Of a stretch of DNA of 64,000 nucleotides, positions 44,124-52,198 are shown piece after piece. The stretch is from the NCBI GenBank assembly GCA_951635545.1, contig OX620685.1, positions 1,922,001 through 1,986,000 on the forward strand, read 5' to 3'. Every line of letters begins with the position of its first letter. Position 1 is the stretch's first letter. The position numbers and the translations under genes are program-made. The stretch comes from CAG-873 sp910578365. Its GTDB lineage: Bacteria > Bacteroidota > Bacteroidia > Bacteroidales > Muribaculaceae. A model generated the notes under the pieces. The model did not search any database and was not told where the DNA came from. It saw only the letters and a list, made by a program, of their open reading frames with translations.

Positions 44124-44702
44124 ATGATGCAGTTCCGGCAGATACCCGTAGTGTTCGCAAGAAGCCCAAACCACTTCCCAAAGGTGACAACACTATTGTT
44201 TGTATGTTCAGCCGTTTCCTTTGTAAACGACAAGGGGCAGCGCGACACATATCAGTATGTCAAATCCGGCAACGGTCAGATAGCCCACATCAACGGCATT
44301 ATGTCGGAGCTGATATATCTTTCCGACATTCGGCAGAAGATTATCTCCGCTAAAAAGATTGAATCGCTCACGCTCCAATCCGTCACCGTGCGCTGCGGCG
44401 AGCGGTCTGCGACCTTCTTCATCGACCCGGCTCTGACCTCCGACGAGTGCTTGCAGGTCGAGCAAATGCTGACCTCCACATCGGTGCGTATTCCAAACGG
44501 GCCCGATGTCGCCCTCTATGATACCGACTTCGACGCTCTCATTCCGATTATCATAACCGATTTTACCTCGGAGCTTTCCGACACCGACGAAAAGCTCAAC
44601 TCGGTTAAGTTCACTTGGCGATTTGCCCAGAACCGCCCAAAGGTCGCCGTTCCCGAATCGCCCGGCATTTTCAAAGAAAAATACAATCCCACTTTCTCCT
44701 GA
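44124..44702 (+). CDS. Unknown protein, possibly prophage-derived
   Basis: A protein of 192 residues (MMQFRQIPVVFARSPNHFPKV) without a signal peptide. I recognise no catalytic motif. The text YLSDIRQKIISAKKIESLTLQSVTVRCGE and FIDPALTSDECLQVEQMLTSTSVRI looks like a structural rather than an enzymatic protein. Its stop overlaps the start of the next small gene (TGATG), so the two are coupled. I associate such pairs with integrated Bacteroidales phage regions, but this is a weak recollection. An IS-rich zone begins just to the right. Confidence 0.5.
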   Translation: MMQFRQIPVVFARSPNHFPKVTTLLFVCSAVSFVNDKGQRDTYQYVKSGNGQIAHINGIMSELIYLSDIRQKIISAKKIESLTLQSVTVRCGERSATFFIDPALTSDECLQVEQMLTSTSVRIPNGPDVALYDTDFDALIPIIITDFTSELSDTDEKLNSVKFTWRFAQNRPKVAVPESPGIFKEKYNPTFS

Positions 44703-44935
44703 TGGCTCGCTTGATACACATATCTACCGCTCGCACGATGCTCAACTCCGGCGACCCTGTCGATATTTCCGTATGGAAATCCGACGGCTCTATCCTCGAA
44801 CTCCGAAATTGTATCTCTCTACGATACAATTTTTACGGAGGCTGGAGGAACGTAAAGATACTTTCCTCCGGCGAGTGCCGCAAAATCCGCGACTGCTGCA
44901 TCTTCCGAGTGAACGACTGCGAAGTTTTCCTGTAA
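44702..44935 (+). CDS. Small unknown protein, partner of the preceding gene
   Basis: A protein of 77 residues, starting at the ATG that shares a base with the previous stop. It reads MARLIHISTARTMLNSGDPVDISVWKSDGSILEL and ends IRDCCIFRVNDCEVFL, a compact beta-rich sequence with a conserved-looking YNFYGGWRNVKIL centre. No known domain. Coupling implies it acts with the 192-residue protein. Confidence 0.5.
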   Translation: MARLIHISTARTMLNSGDPVDISVWKSDGSILELRNCISLRYNFYGGWRNVKILSSGECRKIRDCCIFRVNDCEVFL

Positions 44936-44982
44936 ATTTCAACTTTTCAACAAATGTTGAGAGGTATGTCGCAAAAAAATAG

Positions 44983-44990
44983 TATCTTTG
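44983..44990 (+). promoter_or_regulatory. -7 box of the interrupted T9SS-protein gene
   Basis: TATCTTTG lies 20 nt before the ATG at 45011. No good TTTG is found 20 nt upstream; a TTG at 44957-44959 is offset by 3 nt. Confidence 0.4.
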
Positions 44991-45010
44991 AGCCAAAATT
45001 CACAACCACT

Positions 45011-45135
45011 ATGAAAAAGAAATTTCTCTCAATTACAATCGCGGCTGCTGTTGCCAGTGCTTTGAATGTTTCAGCTCAAACATTTGTAAAGGAGATGAAC
45101 GGTGCTGACGCACGTTTCATCCCCGGACAGTACGA
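45011..45135 (+). pseudogene. T9SS-sorted secreted protein, 5' part (split by IS110)
   Basis: Reads a signal peptide (MKKKFLSITIAAAVASALNVSAQ) and TFVKEMNGADARFIPGQY, then enters IS110 and stops. Joining it to 46484 across the element restores one frame: the codons cag-tac-gac-atg reconnect Gln-Tyr to Asp-Met-Lys-Asn-Gly. The insertion is therefore a clean disruption of one ancestral gene of about 470 codons. Confidence 0.85.
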
Positions 45136-45282
45136 ACTATATTAAAATCCAAATAAAATGAGGCAAAAATTACATCCACCTTAGATTATTTGAGAATAGT
45201 CATGCCTCCGTCCGCTCTTGGGGGCGGTTTAGGCCGCCCCCGCCGCTGGGGCATCCCCTCGCCAGAAGGAGAGAGGAAGTGT

Positions 45283-46260
45283 TCAGACGGTGGTATCAGG
45301 TTTCGTAGAGACGAAACCGTCGATATATGAATTATTGGATGTCACAACAGCAAAAGCCTGTCTGACGAGTTTGTTTGCTACGGCAATCATGGCAACCTTG
45401 CCGGATTTTCCATTGCCTCGTAATCGTTGGTAGCATTCCTTGCACGCCTTGTTGTGCTGACTTGCTGACCATGCCGCCACATAAAGCATTGAACGCAGAG
45501 TCTCATCACCGTTACGGTTGATATGTCCCCGGATGTTTATGCTCGTGCCGGACTGTTCTATTGTTGGACAGATACCGATAAAGCGGGACAACTGCTTGGC
45601 ATTGTCGAAGTAGGTAAAGCCTCCGGTAGCTATAATCAGTGCTGTGGCAAGCGTAACTCCGATACCTTTTATTGAGGTAAGAAGTTTCAGCTGCCTGTCA
45701 AACACATCGGTCACGACCGCTTCCATTTCCTGCTGCATGTACTTGATCTGCTTTTCAAGGAAAGTTACGGTCTGCTTCAGTGAGGTCAGACATTTCTTGT
45801 CCTTAACCGGCAGAGGTTCAAGAGATGAGAATAGATTCTTTGTCGCTGTCAGTTGCTTCTGGAGCTGACGCAGGACTGTTTTCTTCTGCTTCAGAATCAT
45901 TATCTGTTCTGATGGGAACTTATAGGGTTCAGGCTTGAACCTCTCCCCGAAATCGGCAATGAGACAAGCGTCTTTGGAATCCGTCTTGGTTACGGACATC
46001 ATCACGCGGGCATAGTTCTTAATCTTCTTCGGATTGATGAGGCTTGCCCGGATGCCCGACTTGTCAAGAAGATAAAGAAGGAGGAAACAGTAGTTGCCTG
46101 TCGCCTCCATCACGCAGTGGTGGATGGCAGGGTCAAGCTTCGAGATGAACCTGCGGATGCCTTTAGCATCATTTGGGAAGGTCTCGGTACGGTAGCTTTT
46201 CCCGTGAAGGAAGGCTGCTACAAAAGTCGCTTTGCTGATGTCGATGCCTATGTATGTCAT
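45283..46260 (-). CDS. IS110-family recombinase (DEDD transposase), copy B
   Basis: 325 residues, identical to copy A at 4371-5348, with the RuvC-like start YIGIDISKA and the C-terminal GICPTIEQSGTS region that bears the catalytic serine. Identity of both copies, including non-coding ends, argues for recent transposition or gene conversion. Confidence 0.92.
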   Translation of the reverse strand: MTYIGIDISKATFVAAFLHGKSYRTETFPNDAKGIRRFISKLDPAIHHCVMEATGNYCFLLLYLLDKSGIRASLINPKKIKNYARVMMSVTKTDSKDACLIADFGERFKPEPYKFPSEQIMILKQKKTVLRQLQKQLTATKNLFSSLEPLPVKDKKCLTSLKQTVTFLEKQIKYMQQEMEAVVTDVFDRQLKLLTSIKGIGVTLATALIIATGGFTYFDNAKQLSRFIGICPTIEQSGTSINIRGHINRNGDETLRSMLYVAAWSASQHNKACKECYQRLRGNGKSGKVAMIAVANKLVRQAFAVVTSNNSYIDGFVSTKPDTTV

Positions 46261-46284
46261 ATTATCAAATCTTTTGTCAGGAAC

Positions 46285-46424
46285 TACATCTTTTGCACTC
46301 TCGTCGCAAACACGGGGTCGGTTTCACCGCCCCAACGAACTATCCAGTCTTTAGATGTAAAAGCATGGGGACCTATCGTACTTAATGGAGTCAACCAACA
46401 TGACATCTGCCTTATTCCATGCTT
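46285..46424 (-). ncRNA. Candidate IS110 bridge RNA, copy B
   Basis: Mirror of 4207-4346, same sequence in the part I compared. At this site the right-target guide (AGTACGA) pairs fully with the seven target bases TCGTACT, and the left guide matches TCATGT, giving the better of the two target fits. Confidence 0.6.
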
Positions 46425-46483
46425 GAATATCCTGAAATTTGAAGTTGAAATTATTCAAAAACATTTAACCGTACAAATGTACG

Positions 46484-47778
46484 ACATGAAAAATGGCGAA
46501 GCTGCTATATATTTCTCTGATGACGAATACGGATATAAAGACGGCGGCACGAACTATACGGCTGAAATATTCGATTTTGAGCTTCAACCTCTCAAATCAT
46601 TCAATTTCCCTATTCTTCGCCCATATTGCAGGTTTGAGGAAAGAGCCTCGACCGGAACCCAGGAAAAATCTCGTGTGATTAAGGAGGACAGATTTACAAT
46701 AAATGAAGCTGATGGCATACCGTCCACATCGGATATGGAAGCCCGTAAGGATGCTTTTATCAATTACATCTTCGAGACTTTGCGATATTCAGACCCGACC
46801 CTGACTCTTGCCATATTGCAAAATGGCACCAAGGTCGAGGATAATGCCATATATATCAGTATTCCCTTTAAAAAGGGTAGCGGATTGTATGAGTATGAGG
46901 AATATCTCAAGACCATAGATGCCTACCTTGAGCCTTCAGGAAAGTGGGGATTCTCCTACTATTACTCTACTCAAACCCCAAAGTACAATGGAGAATGGAG
47001 TGTTCGCTCGTGGGAAGATGTTCCTATCAGCAATTTTTGCACCCCTCGTTGCAATGATGTTGCAAAACTCAATGATTGGAACGGTGGCGTTTACCTGCCT
47101 TTCTCTCAAACTTTTTTTAATGACGATGAAGCCTTTGAATATGTTCGCTTCAAAGCGGAGGTAGCCGAAGGCGGCGAGAGCAATTTTAATCCTGTGACGG
47201 ACGACCCACAGTCTCCTGAAGCATATCTTTTTGGCATTACGGCAACTGACCGTGACGGTGACGGCGAGACAGATTACAAACGTACAGTGTACGGAGTACA
47301 TTACACCGGCCTGGAGGTTGTTAACGAGAATAATCAGGTGCTTTACACATTCCCGATGCCCGACAATGCCGAGGGGAAACCAACTGTTGAGTTCTTTAAA
47401 TCAGACAACAGTATTCTCGCACAGGTCAATTATAACTGGCATAATGAACAAGGTCGCTATGTGCAAACCGTGAGATTTTATCGCATAGATAAGTCTACCG
47501 GAAGTGTCGCAAAGGTCATCAAGGAAGAAAATCATATTGCCGCTCGGCCAAATCCTGCGTCAAAAGGCACTCCAATAGTTGTGGATTTGCCGGCATCTAC
47601 AAGCGAACGCACCATCAGAGTCAATGCTCTTAACGGCTCGACAGTCATGAGCCTTAATGTAGAAGCAGACGCCACACAGATTTCTGTGCCCACAGAGAGT
47701 CTTTCATCCGGAATCTATCTAATCACCGTCACAGATAAAGGCCACACATTAGAGACCTGCAAGATTATTGTTCGATAA
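46484..47778 (+). pseudogene. T9SS-sorted secreted protein, 3' part
   Basis: About 430 codons continuing the gene started at 45011. It begins DMKNGEAAIYFSDDEYGYKDGGTNYTAEIFDF. The middle is of unknown function (VSI-PFKKGSGLYEYEEYLKTIDAYLEP-like text). The C-terminus RPNPASKGTPIVVDLPASTSERTIRVNALNGSTVM ... SSGIYLITVTDKGHTLETCKIIV is a type A T9SS sorting domain. The reading frame stays open upstream only through antisense IS110 sequence, so the apparent longer frame from 46117 is not a gene. Without its signal peptide the fragment cannot be exported. Confidence 0.85.
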
Positions 47779-47811
47779 GCTCCAATAAGCGTCTTTTCGC
47801 TAACTTTATAC

Positions 47812-47850
47812 AGTCCATAACTTCGCTGAAAAATCAGTAAGTTATGGACT
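47812..47850 (+). terminator. Terminator after the T9SS-protein gene
   Basis: 12-bp arms agtccataactt (47812-47823) and aagttatggact (47839-47850), followed by tttctt. The IS982 remnant starts 33 nt further on, so here too an IS982 end sits beside a hairpin. Confidence 0.75.
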
Positions 47851-47882
47851 TTCTTAATTATAACTCCGTTGAAAACCTGCCT

Positions 47883-48312
47883 ACGCGAGTTCGGGATAAG
47901 AAATGCTATAAAAAAGTTGAATAGGCAGCTTGAAAAAGTTGCCTATTCTTTTGGTAATTTCACTGATATTTAGTAATTTAGAGGTGCCAAACAATAAATA
48001 CTGTATCATGATTACCGAGAGTAAAGTTACTGAATTTTTTTGTATAGCGGACGATTTCTGCAAGGAATTTGAGATCAGGTGGCAAAAAACGCACTTCCGA
48101 GTTCCGCTGATGCTCCGAAGCGGCGTAGAAAGCGCATGATGTCGGATGCCGAGGTCATCACAATCCTGATCTGCTTCCACTTCAATTCGTACCGAAACTT
48201 CAAGCACTATTATCTGGGATGTGTACGTATTCACTGGAAGCATCTGTTTCCGCAGACATTCTCCTACAACCGCTTCGTTGAGGTCATGCCCCGGTCTTTC
48301 GTGGCCCTGACC
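47883..48312 (+). pseudogene. IS982 remnant, left part only, frameshifted
   Basis: Begins with the same 18-bp inverted repeat as the intact IS982 (47883-47900) and aligns with it to about 48312. Relative to 17268 the frame starts at the ATG 48008 (MITESKVTEFFCIADDFCKEFE), loses one base near 48072-48078 and shifts; the C-terminal two thirds and right end are missing. It joins directly to an unrelated transposase fragment. Confidence 0.88.
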
Positions 48313-48316
48313 ACCT

Positions 48317-48757
48317 GAACGACTTGAAAACGGCGATACACTCAAAGAGCTGTTGGCGCGTGGACGCTACGCCCTGTTCAAGTCTCCTGAAAAATGGACT
48401 GACTCTCAGCATCAGAGAGCCGAGATGCTGTTCAGCCTATATCCCGACCTCCGGGAAGCATACCGGTTGTCGCAAGAGCTCAGAACCATATTCAACAAAC
48501 GTTCAGCCAAAGACAGTGCCAGGCTTAATCTTGCCCGCTGGTACAACCGCGTCGCAGACTCAGGCTTCAAGTCTTTCAACACAATAGCCGCTACATTCTA
48601 CGAACACTCCGATGAGATACTGAACTTCTTTGACAACCGCTCCACAAACGCATCCGCCGAATCTATAAATTCAAAAATCAAAGCGTTCAGAGCCAAGCTA
48701 CACGGCGTCAACGATACTAAATTCTTCATCTTCCGACTGTGCAATATATATGCCTAA
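48317..48757 (+). pseudogene. ISAon1-like (ISL3-type) transposase, C-terminal fragment
   Basis: About 147 codons, open from the junction: RLENGDTLKELLARGRYALFKSPEKWTDSQHQRAEMLF, then LARWYNRVADSGFKSFNTIAATF and FFDNRSTNASAESINSKIKAFRAKLHG, the closing DDE region with its Glu (ASAESINSKIK). The N-terminal catalytic part is missing. The junction with the IS982 remnant implies one IS inserted into or recombined with the other before decay. Confidence 0.82.
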
Positions 48758-48805
48758 ACACAGGTTTATTACCATGCGCAACAAAAATTCGTAGAAAGAA
48801 ATTTG

Positions 48806-48826
48806 GGGGACAAAATGGGGACAAAA
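48806..48826. repeat. Short tandem repeat beside tRNA-Leu
   Basis: ggggacaaaa occurs twice (48806-48815 and 48817-48826) separated by one T. Such G/A-rich stretches are found where integrases act near tRNA 3' ends, but no integrase gene is present in the window. Confidence 0.4.
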
Positions 48827-48835
48827 ATAAAAAGA

Positions 48836-48876
48836 GAAAATCCCAAGTATTTGAATTTTAAATACTTGGGATTTTC
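48836..48876 (-). terminator. Terminator of the tRNA operon
   Basis: Perfect 17-bp arms (48836-48852 and 48860-48876). Read on the minus strand it follows the tRNA-Leu 3' end by 5 nt and runs into a T-rich stretch, fitting termination of the Gly-Gly-Leu transcript. Confidence 0.85.
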
Positions 48877-48881
48877 AAGAG

Positions 48882-48965
48882 TGTCCGAGATGAGATTCGA
48901 ACTCACACAGCCGAACGGCCACTACCCCCTCAAAGTAGCGTGTCTACCAATTCCACCACCCGGAC
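48882..48965 (-). tRNA. tRNA-Leu (anticodon GAG)
   Basis: Minus strand: acceptor GTCCGGG pairs with CTCGGAC (one G-U). The anticodon stem is CTACT/GGTAG with loop TTGAGGG, giving GAG. A long variable arm and the GTTCGAATC T-loop are present, 84 nt with discriminator A and no encoded CCA. Last gene of a three-tRNA operon. Confidence 0.93.
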
Positions 48966-48996
48966 ATAAATCGCAAAGCCTTTCGGCGAGGGATTG

Positions 48997-49069
48997 AGCG
49001 AAAAACGGGACTCGAACCCGCGACCCCAACCTTGGCAAGGTTGTGCTCTACCAACTGAGCTATTTTCGC
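48997..49069 (-). tRNA. tRNA-Gly (anticodon GCC)
   Basis: Acceptor GCGAAAA/TTTTCGC, anticodon stem CAACC/GGTTG with loop TTGCCAA, T-arm GCGGGTTCGAGTCCCGT-like. 73 nt, discriminator U, CCA not encoded. Identical to the copy at 49118. Confidence 0.95.
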
Positions 49070-49117
49070 GATTGTTAGTGCTTTGAAGCGTTTGCGATTT
49101 GTATTTCAATGTACTTG

Positions 49118-49190
49118 AGCGAAAAACGGGACTCGAACCCGCGACCCCAACCTTGGCAAGGTTGTGCTCTACCAACTGAGCTATTTTCGC
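49118..49190 (-). tRNA. tRNA-Gly (anticodon GCC), second copy
   Basis: Identical 73-nt sequence to 48997-49069, 48 nt upstream in the same operon. The pair reflects a tandem duplication of the commonest glycine tRNA. Confidence 0.95.
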
Positions 49191-49331
49191 GTTGGTGTTA
49201 CGCGTTTTTCGCGTTTGCGATGCAAAGTTAGGTATTATTTTTGACCTGACCAAATTTTTTGGCAAACTTTTTTGTGATTTTTTGCACTGTTTCGGTTAAA
49301 CAGCAGATTGTCAACGATATGGCGTGCGCGC

Positions 49332-50774
49332 TTAAAGTATTGGGCTGAGCAGGCGAATTACCGATTCGGCTAATTTGCGATACCAAGGGCGTCGGCGCCA
49401 CTCTGCGGGCAGGATGCGGGTTGATTGCTTTTGGTCGTTGGTGAATACTGCGGCGAGGCGGGCGTTGAGTTCGGTGGAGTACATGAATGCGTTGATCTCG
49501 AAGTTGTGCTCAAAGCTGCGGAAGTCGAAGTTGGTGCTCCCTACGGTGCTTATTTCGTCGTCGATGACTATCATTTTGGAGTGCAACATTCCGGCTTCGT
49601 AGAAGTAAATTTTTATGCCGGCTTTCAGACATTCGTCGATGTATGATGCGGATGCGAGTGTGAGCATGTGCGAGTCGCTGTTGCGTGGAATCATCAGGCG
49701 TACGTCGACGTGCGACAGCGAGGCTGTCTGGAGTGCTTTCAGTAGTGCCTCGGTGGGCAGGAAGTATGGTGTCTGTATGTACACGCGCCATGTGGCTGTG
49801 GCGATTGCCTTGTGAAACGCCAGGGCAATGTTGCGCCACTGTGAGGTTGGGCCTGCGGTTATTATCTGCATGCCTACGTTGCCGTCGGGGGGTTGGTTGA
49901 GGCTCACCTGGTCTTCGATTAGCGGCTGGCCCATGAAGTTCCAGTCGATGGCGAATGAGAATTGCAGTCCGGCCACGGCCGGTCCTGTGATGCGCAGATG
50001 GGTGTCGCGCCAGCGTGGGAATTTGCCACCGGTGATGTAGCGGTCGGCAATGTTCATGCCTCCGATATAGCCTATGTGACCGTCGATTATCACTATCTTG
50101 CGGTGGTTGCGCCAGTTTATTCTGGTGCCGAACTGCGGAAATGTGACTTTGAAGAATGGGTAGGCCATGATGCCTTCGCGCCGCATTTCCTTGAAGAATC
50201 GCGAGCGGGTGCTGAATGAGCCTACATGGTCGTATACTACTCGTACGGCAACTCCGGCGCGTGCGCGCTCGATGAGTATGTCGCGCACCATGCGTCCGGT
50301 GGCGTCGTCGTCGAATATGTAGTATTGCAGGTTGATTGATTTGCGGGCGTTGCGCAGGTCGTGCAGCAGGGCGTTGAATTTGCTGCGTCCGTCGGTGTAT
50401 ATTTCTACTTTATTGTTGTCGAAGTAGTGCGCGCCGGTGAGCGAGCGCCCCAGCAGTATTTGTTGGCGTGCCGACTGTGAGATGTTGAGCGAGCGTACGT
50501 CGATGGCCGGTATTCGTTGCCTGTTTTTGAGTTTGCGCCTGTTGCGGCGCGAAATCATGCGTGTGTTTTTGATGTTTCGCCCGAAGAATATGTATAGTAT
50601 TATTCCTACTACCGGCAAGAGTAACAGCACAGTGACCCAGGCCAGGGATTTTAGGGGATTCCGGTTTTCGGAAACCACAACGAGTATGATTCCGATGGTT
50701 GTGAGTCCATAGAGAATCATAATGGTTGTATAGGCCCAGCCGAGTAGGTTGCTGTTGATGAATAGGTCGAGCAT
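49332..50774 (-). CDS. cls: Cardiolipin synthase (phospholipase D family)
   Basis: A protein of 480 residues. Two N-terminal membrane segments (MILYGLTTIGIILVVVS and WVTVLLLLPVVGIILYIFFG) are followed by two PLD domains. The first HKD motif is NHRKIVIIDGHIGYIGGMN, the second HSKMIVIDDEISTVGSTNFD. The enzyme condenses phosphatidylglycerol (or PG with PE) to cardiolipin in the inner membrane. Single gene between the tRNA operon and the ribosomal protein operon. Confidence 0.93.
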   Translation of the reverse strand: MLDLFINSNLLGWAYTTIMILYGLTTIGIILVVVSENRNPLKSLAWVTVLLLLPVVGIILYIFFGRNIKNTRMISRRNRRKLKNRQRIPAIDVRSLNISQSARQQILLGRSLTGAHYFDNNKVEIYTDGRSKFNALLHDLRNARKSINLQYYIFDDDATGRMVRDILIERARAGVAVRVVYDHVGSFSTRSRFFKEMRREGIMAYPFFKVTFPQFGTRINWRNHRKIVIIDGHIGYIGGMNIADRYITGGKFPRWRDTHLRITGPAVAGLQFSFAIDWNFMGQPLIEDQVSLNQPPDGNVGMQIITAGPTSQWRNIALAFHKAIATATWRVYIQTPYFLPTEALLKALQTASLSHVDVRLMIPRNSDSHMLTLASASYIDECLKAGIKIYFYEAGMLHSKMIVIDDEISTVGSTNFDFRSFEHNFEINAFMYSTELNARLAAVFTNDQKQSTRILPAEWRRRPWYRKLAESVIRLLSPIL

Positions 50775-50892
50775 GTATGCAAGTTAGCAATTTTGTGGCG
50801 AACTTTTTGGTTTATACGGGTTAAATAATGTTAATATGCGTTAGGCTGAAGTTTTTTTGCGCTGAAGTGCCCGTGGGGCAGATACAATAAAA

Positions 50893-50921
50893 CGAAAGCC
50901 TCGCATTATGCGGGGCTTTCG
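50893..50921 (-). terminator. Terminator of rpsF-rpsR-rplI
   Basis: Stem cgaaagcc/ggctttcg extended by tcgc/gcgg-type pairs; on the minus strand it runs into TTTTATTG. It lies 27 nt past the rplI stop. Confidence 0.88.
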
Positions 50922-50947
50922 CTGTATTGTAATTATGACGTTGCAGA

Positions 50948-51397
50948 TTATTCTGCTTCAGCGATAACTTCGAAGGGAACTTCGGCCTTAACTTCCTTGT
51001 GGAGGTTGATGATGGCGGTGTAGTTGCCAACTTCCTTCACGGGCTGCTCGATAACGATGAGTTTGCGGTCGATGTTGTGTCCGAGCTTGGTGAGTTCTTC
51101 CGAAATCTGGATGGCGTTTACGCTGCCGAAGATAGTGCCTGTAGAGCTGACTTTGGTAGCGATAACGAGTTTGACATCCTTGAGTGCTTCAGCGCTTGCT
51201 TCGGCATCAGCTTTGATTTTGGCGAGCTTGTGGGCGCGCTGACGGAGGTTTTCTTCGAGAACCTTGAGTGCGGCGGGCGAAGCGATAACGGCCATACCCT
51301 GGGGAATCAGGTAGTTGCGGCCGTAGCCGTCTTTTACTTCAACGACGTCGTCCTTGTATCCGAGGCCTTGGACGTCTTGTTTGAGAATCAGTTTCAT
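50948..51397 (-). CDS. rplI: 50S ribosomal protein bL9
   Basis: 149 residues: MKLILKQDVQGLGYKDDVVEVKDGYGRNYLIPQGMAVIAS is the conserved N-terminal rRNA-binding domain, joined by a helix (LRQRAHKLAKIKADAEASAEALKD) to the C-terminal domain. Length is typical. Last gene of the S6-S18-L9 operon. Confidence 0.97.
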   Translation of the reverse strand: MKLILKQDVQGLGYKDDVVEVKDGYGRNYLIPQGMAVIASPAALKVLEENLRQRAHKLAKIKADAEASAEALKDVKLVIATKVSSTGTIFGSVNAIQISEELTKLGHNIDRKLIVIEQPVKEVGNYTAIINLHKEVKAEVPFEVIAEAE

Positions 51398-51420
51398 GTA
51401 TTGTCCTTTAGCTTTAACGG

Positions 51421-51690
51421 TTATTTCATAAGGTCGGTTACGTAGGGCAGGAGGGCGAGGTGGCGGGCACGTTTAACGGCCTGAGCCACACGGCGCTGGA
51501 ATTTCAGCGAAGTGCCGGTTATGCGGCGGGGAAGGATTTTGCCCTGCTCGTTGAGGAACTTCTTGAGGAATTCGGGGTCCTTGTAGTCGATATACTTGAT
51601 GCCGCTACGTTTGAAACGGCAGTATTTTTTCTTTTTTACGTCCACCGACATGGGGGTGAGATAACGTATTTCGGATTGAGCCTGTGCCAT
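51421..51690 (-). CDS. rpsR: 30S ribosomal protein bS18
   Basis: 89 residues with the S18 signature CRFKRSGIKYIDYKDPEFLKKFLNEQGKILPRRITGTSLKFQRRVAQAVKRARHLALLPY. Sits between rpsF (3-nt gap) and rplI (23-nt gap), as in most bacteria; S6 and S18 bind 16S rRNA as a pair. Confidence 0.98.
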   Translation of the reverse strand: MAQAQSEIRYLTPMSVDVKKKKYCRFKRSGIKYIDYKDPEFLKKFLNEQGKILPRRITGTSLKFQRRVAQAVKRARHLALLPYVTDLMK

Positions 51691-51693
51691 GAT

Positions 51694-52059
51694 TTAGTTT
51701 TCCTTTGCTTCTACTTCAACTTTGGTTTCTTTGTTAGCTTTGAGCGAGCGGCGTTTGGCGGCGTATTCGGCAGCGTACTTGTCCTGACGGAAAGTGAGGA
51801 AGCGGATTACGCGTTCGTCGCGACGGAAAGCAGTTTCGAGTTTCTTGACGAGGTTGGTGTCGCCGTCGAATTCGATGAGAGTGTAAAAGCCGGTCGACTT
51901 TTTCTGGATGGGGTAGGCGAGTTTGCGCAGGCCCCAGTCTTCAGTGTTCACGATAGTGGCACCGTTGTCGGTGAGCACTTTGCTGAACTTTTCTACCGCT
52001 TCCTTTGCCTGTACGTCAGACAAAACGGGAGTTAAAATGAAAACGGTTTCGTAATGCAT
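51694..52059 (-). CDS. rpsF: 30S ribosomal protein bS6
   Basis: 121 residues beginning MHYETVFILTPVLSDVQAKEAVEKFSKVL, with the conserved WGLRKLAYPIQKKSTGFYTLIEF strand and a charged C-terminal tail (AKRRSLKANKETKVEVEAKEN). First gene of the operon, with a clear promoter at 52111-52142. I saw no S6:S18-type leader hairpin in the short 5' UTR. Confidence 0.97.
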   Translation of the reverse strand: MHYETVFILTPVLSDVQAKEAVEKFSKVLTDNGATIVNTEDWGLRKLAYPIQKKSTGFYTLIEFDGDTNLVKKLETAFRRDERVIRFLTFRQDKYAAEYAAKRRSLKANKETKVEVEAKEN

Positions 52060-52110
52060 TGTTTTGCTTTTAGTTAATTGTTTGTTTTGTGTTGGTTGTT
52101 AAACCGGGTG

Positions 52111-52142
52111 CAAAGTTAGTGATTTTTTGTGAATTAGCCAAA
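52111..52142 (-). promoter_or_regulatory. rpsF operon promoter
   Basis: TTTG (52142-52139), 20 nt, TAACTTTG (52118-52111), about 50 nt before the rpsF ATG. Spacing is identical to the other promoters in this window. Confidence 0.8.
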
Positions 52143-52152
52143 TTTTAGATAT

Positions 52153-52180
52153 AAAAAAACCGCCGCTTTGGTTGCGGCGG
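52153..52180 (-). terminator. Terminator of the 57-codon gene
   Basis: CCGCCGC/GCGGCGG stem (52160-52166 and 52174-52180) with a 7-nt loop, followed on the minus strand by seven T. It lies just past the small gene's stop at 52199. Confidence 0.88.
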
Positions 52181-52198
52181 CGGGGGTTTGCGTGGTGT

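Larger units (their letters stand above)
45132..46489 (-). mobile_element. IS110-family element, copy B (inverted)
   Basis: Same sequence as copy A as far as I compared (whole recombinase, guide region and both ends). It lies in opposite orientation within a single gene whose two halves rejoin in frame, so here the target is known. In element orientation the restored target reads TTTTTCATGTCGTACTGTCC, and the crossover lies within the shared TCGT. Confidence 0.9.

Noticed and set aside
5500..45131. The 40-kb block as a composite transposon moved by IS110
   Set aside because: IS110 elements recombine as single units and the block holds core genes (obg, prmC, recF, nifJ); inversion is plausible, transposition of the block is not.
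46117..46483. Apparent N-terminal extension of the T9SS-protein fragment
   Set aside because: These codons read the complementary strand of the IS110 recombinase and guide region; the genuine gene resumes only at the IS junction near 46484.
48960..49200. Two near-identical 73-bp units as a CRISPR or other array
   Set aside because: They are two tandem tRNA-Gly genes with full cloverleaf pairing. No CRISPR repeats or cas genes were seen anywhere in the window.
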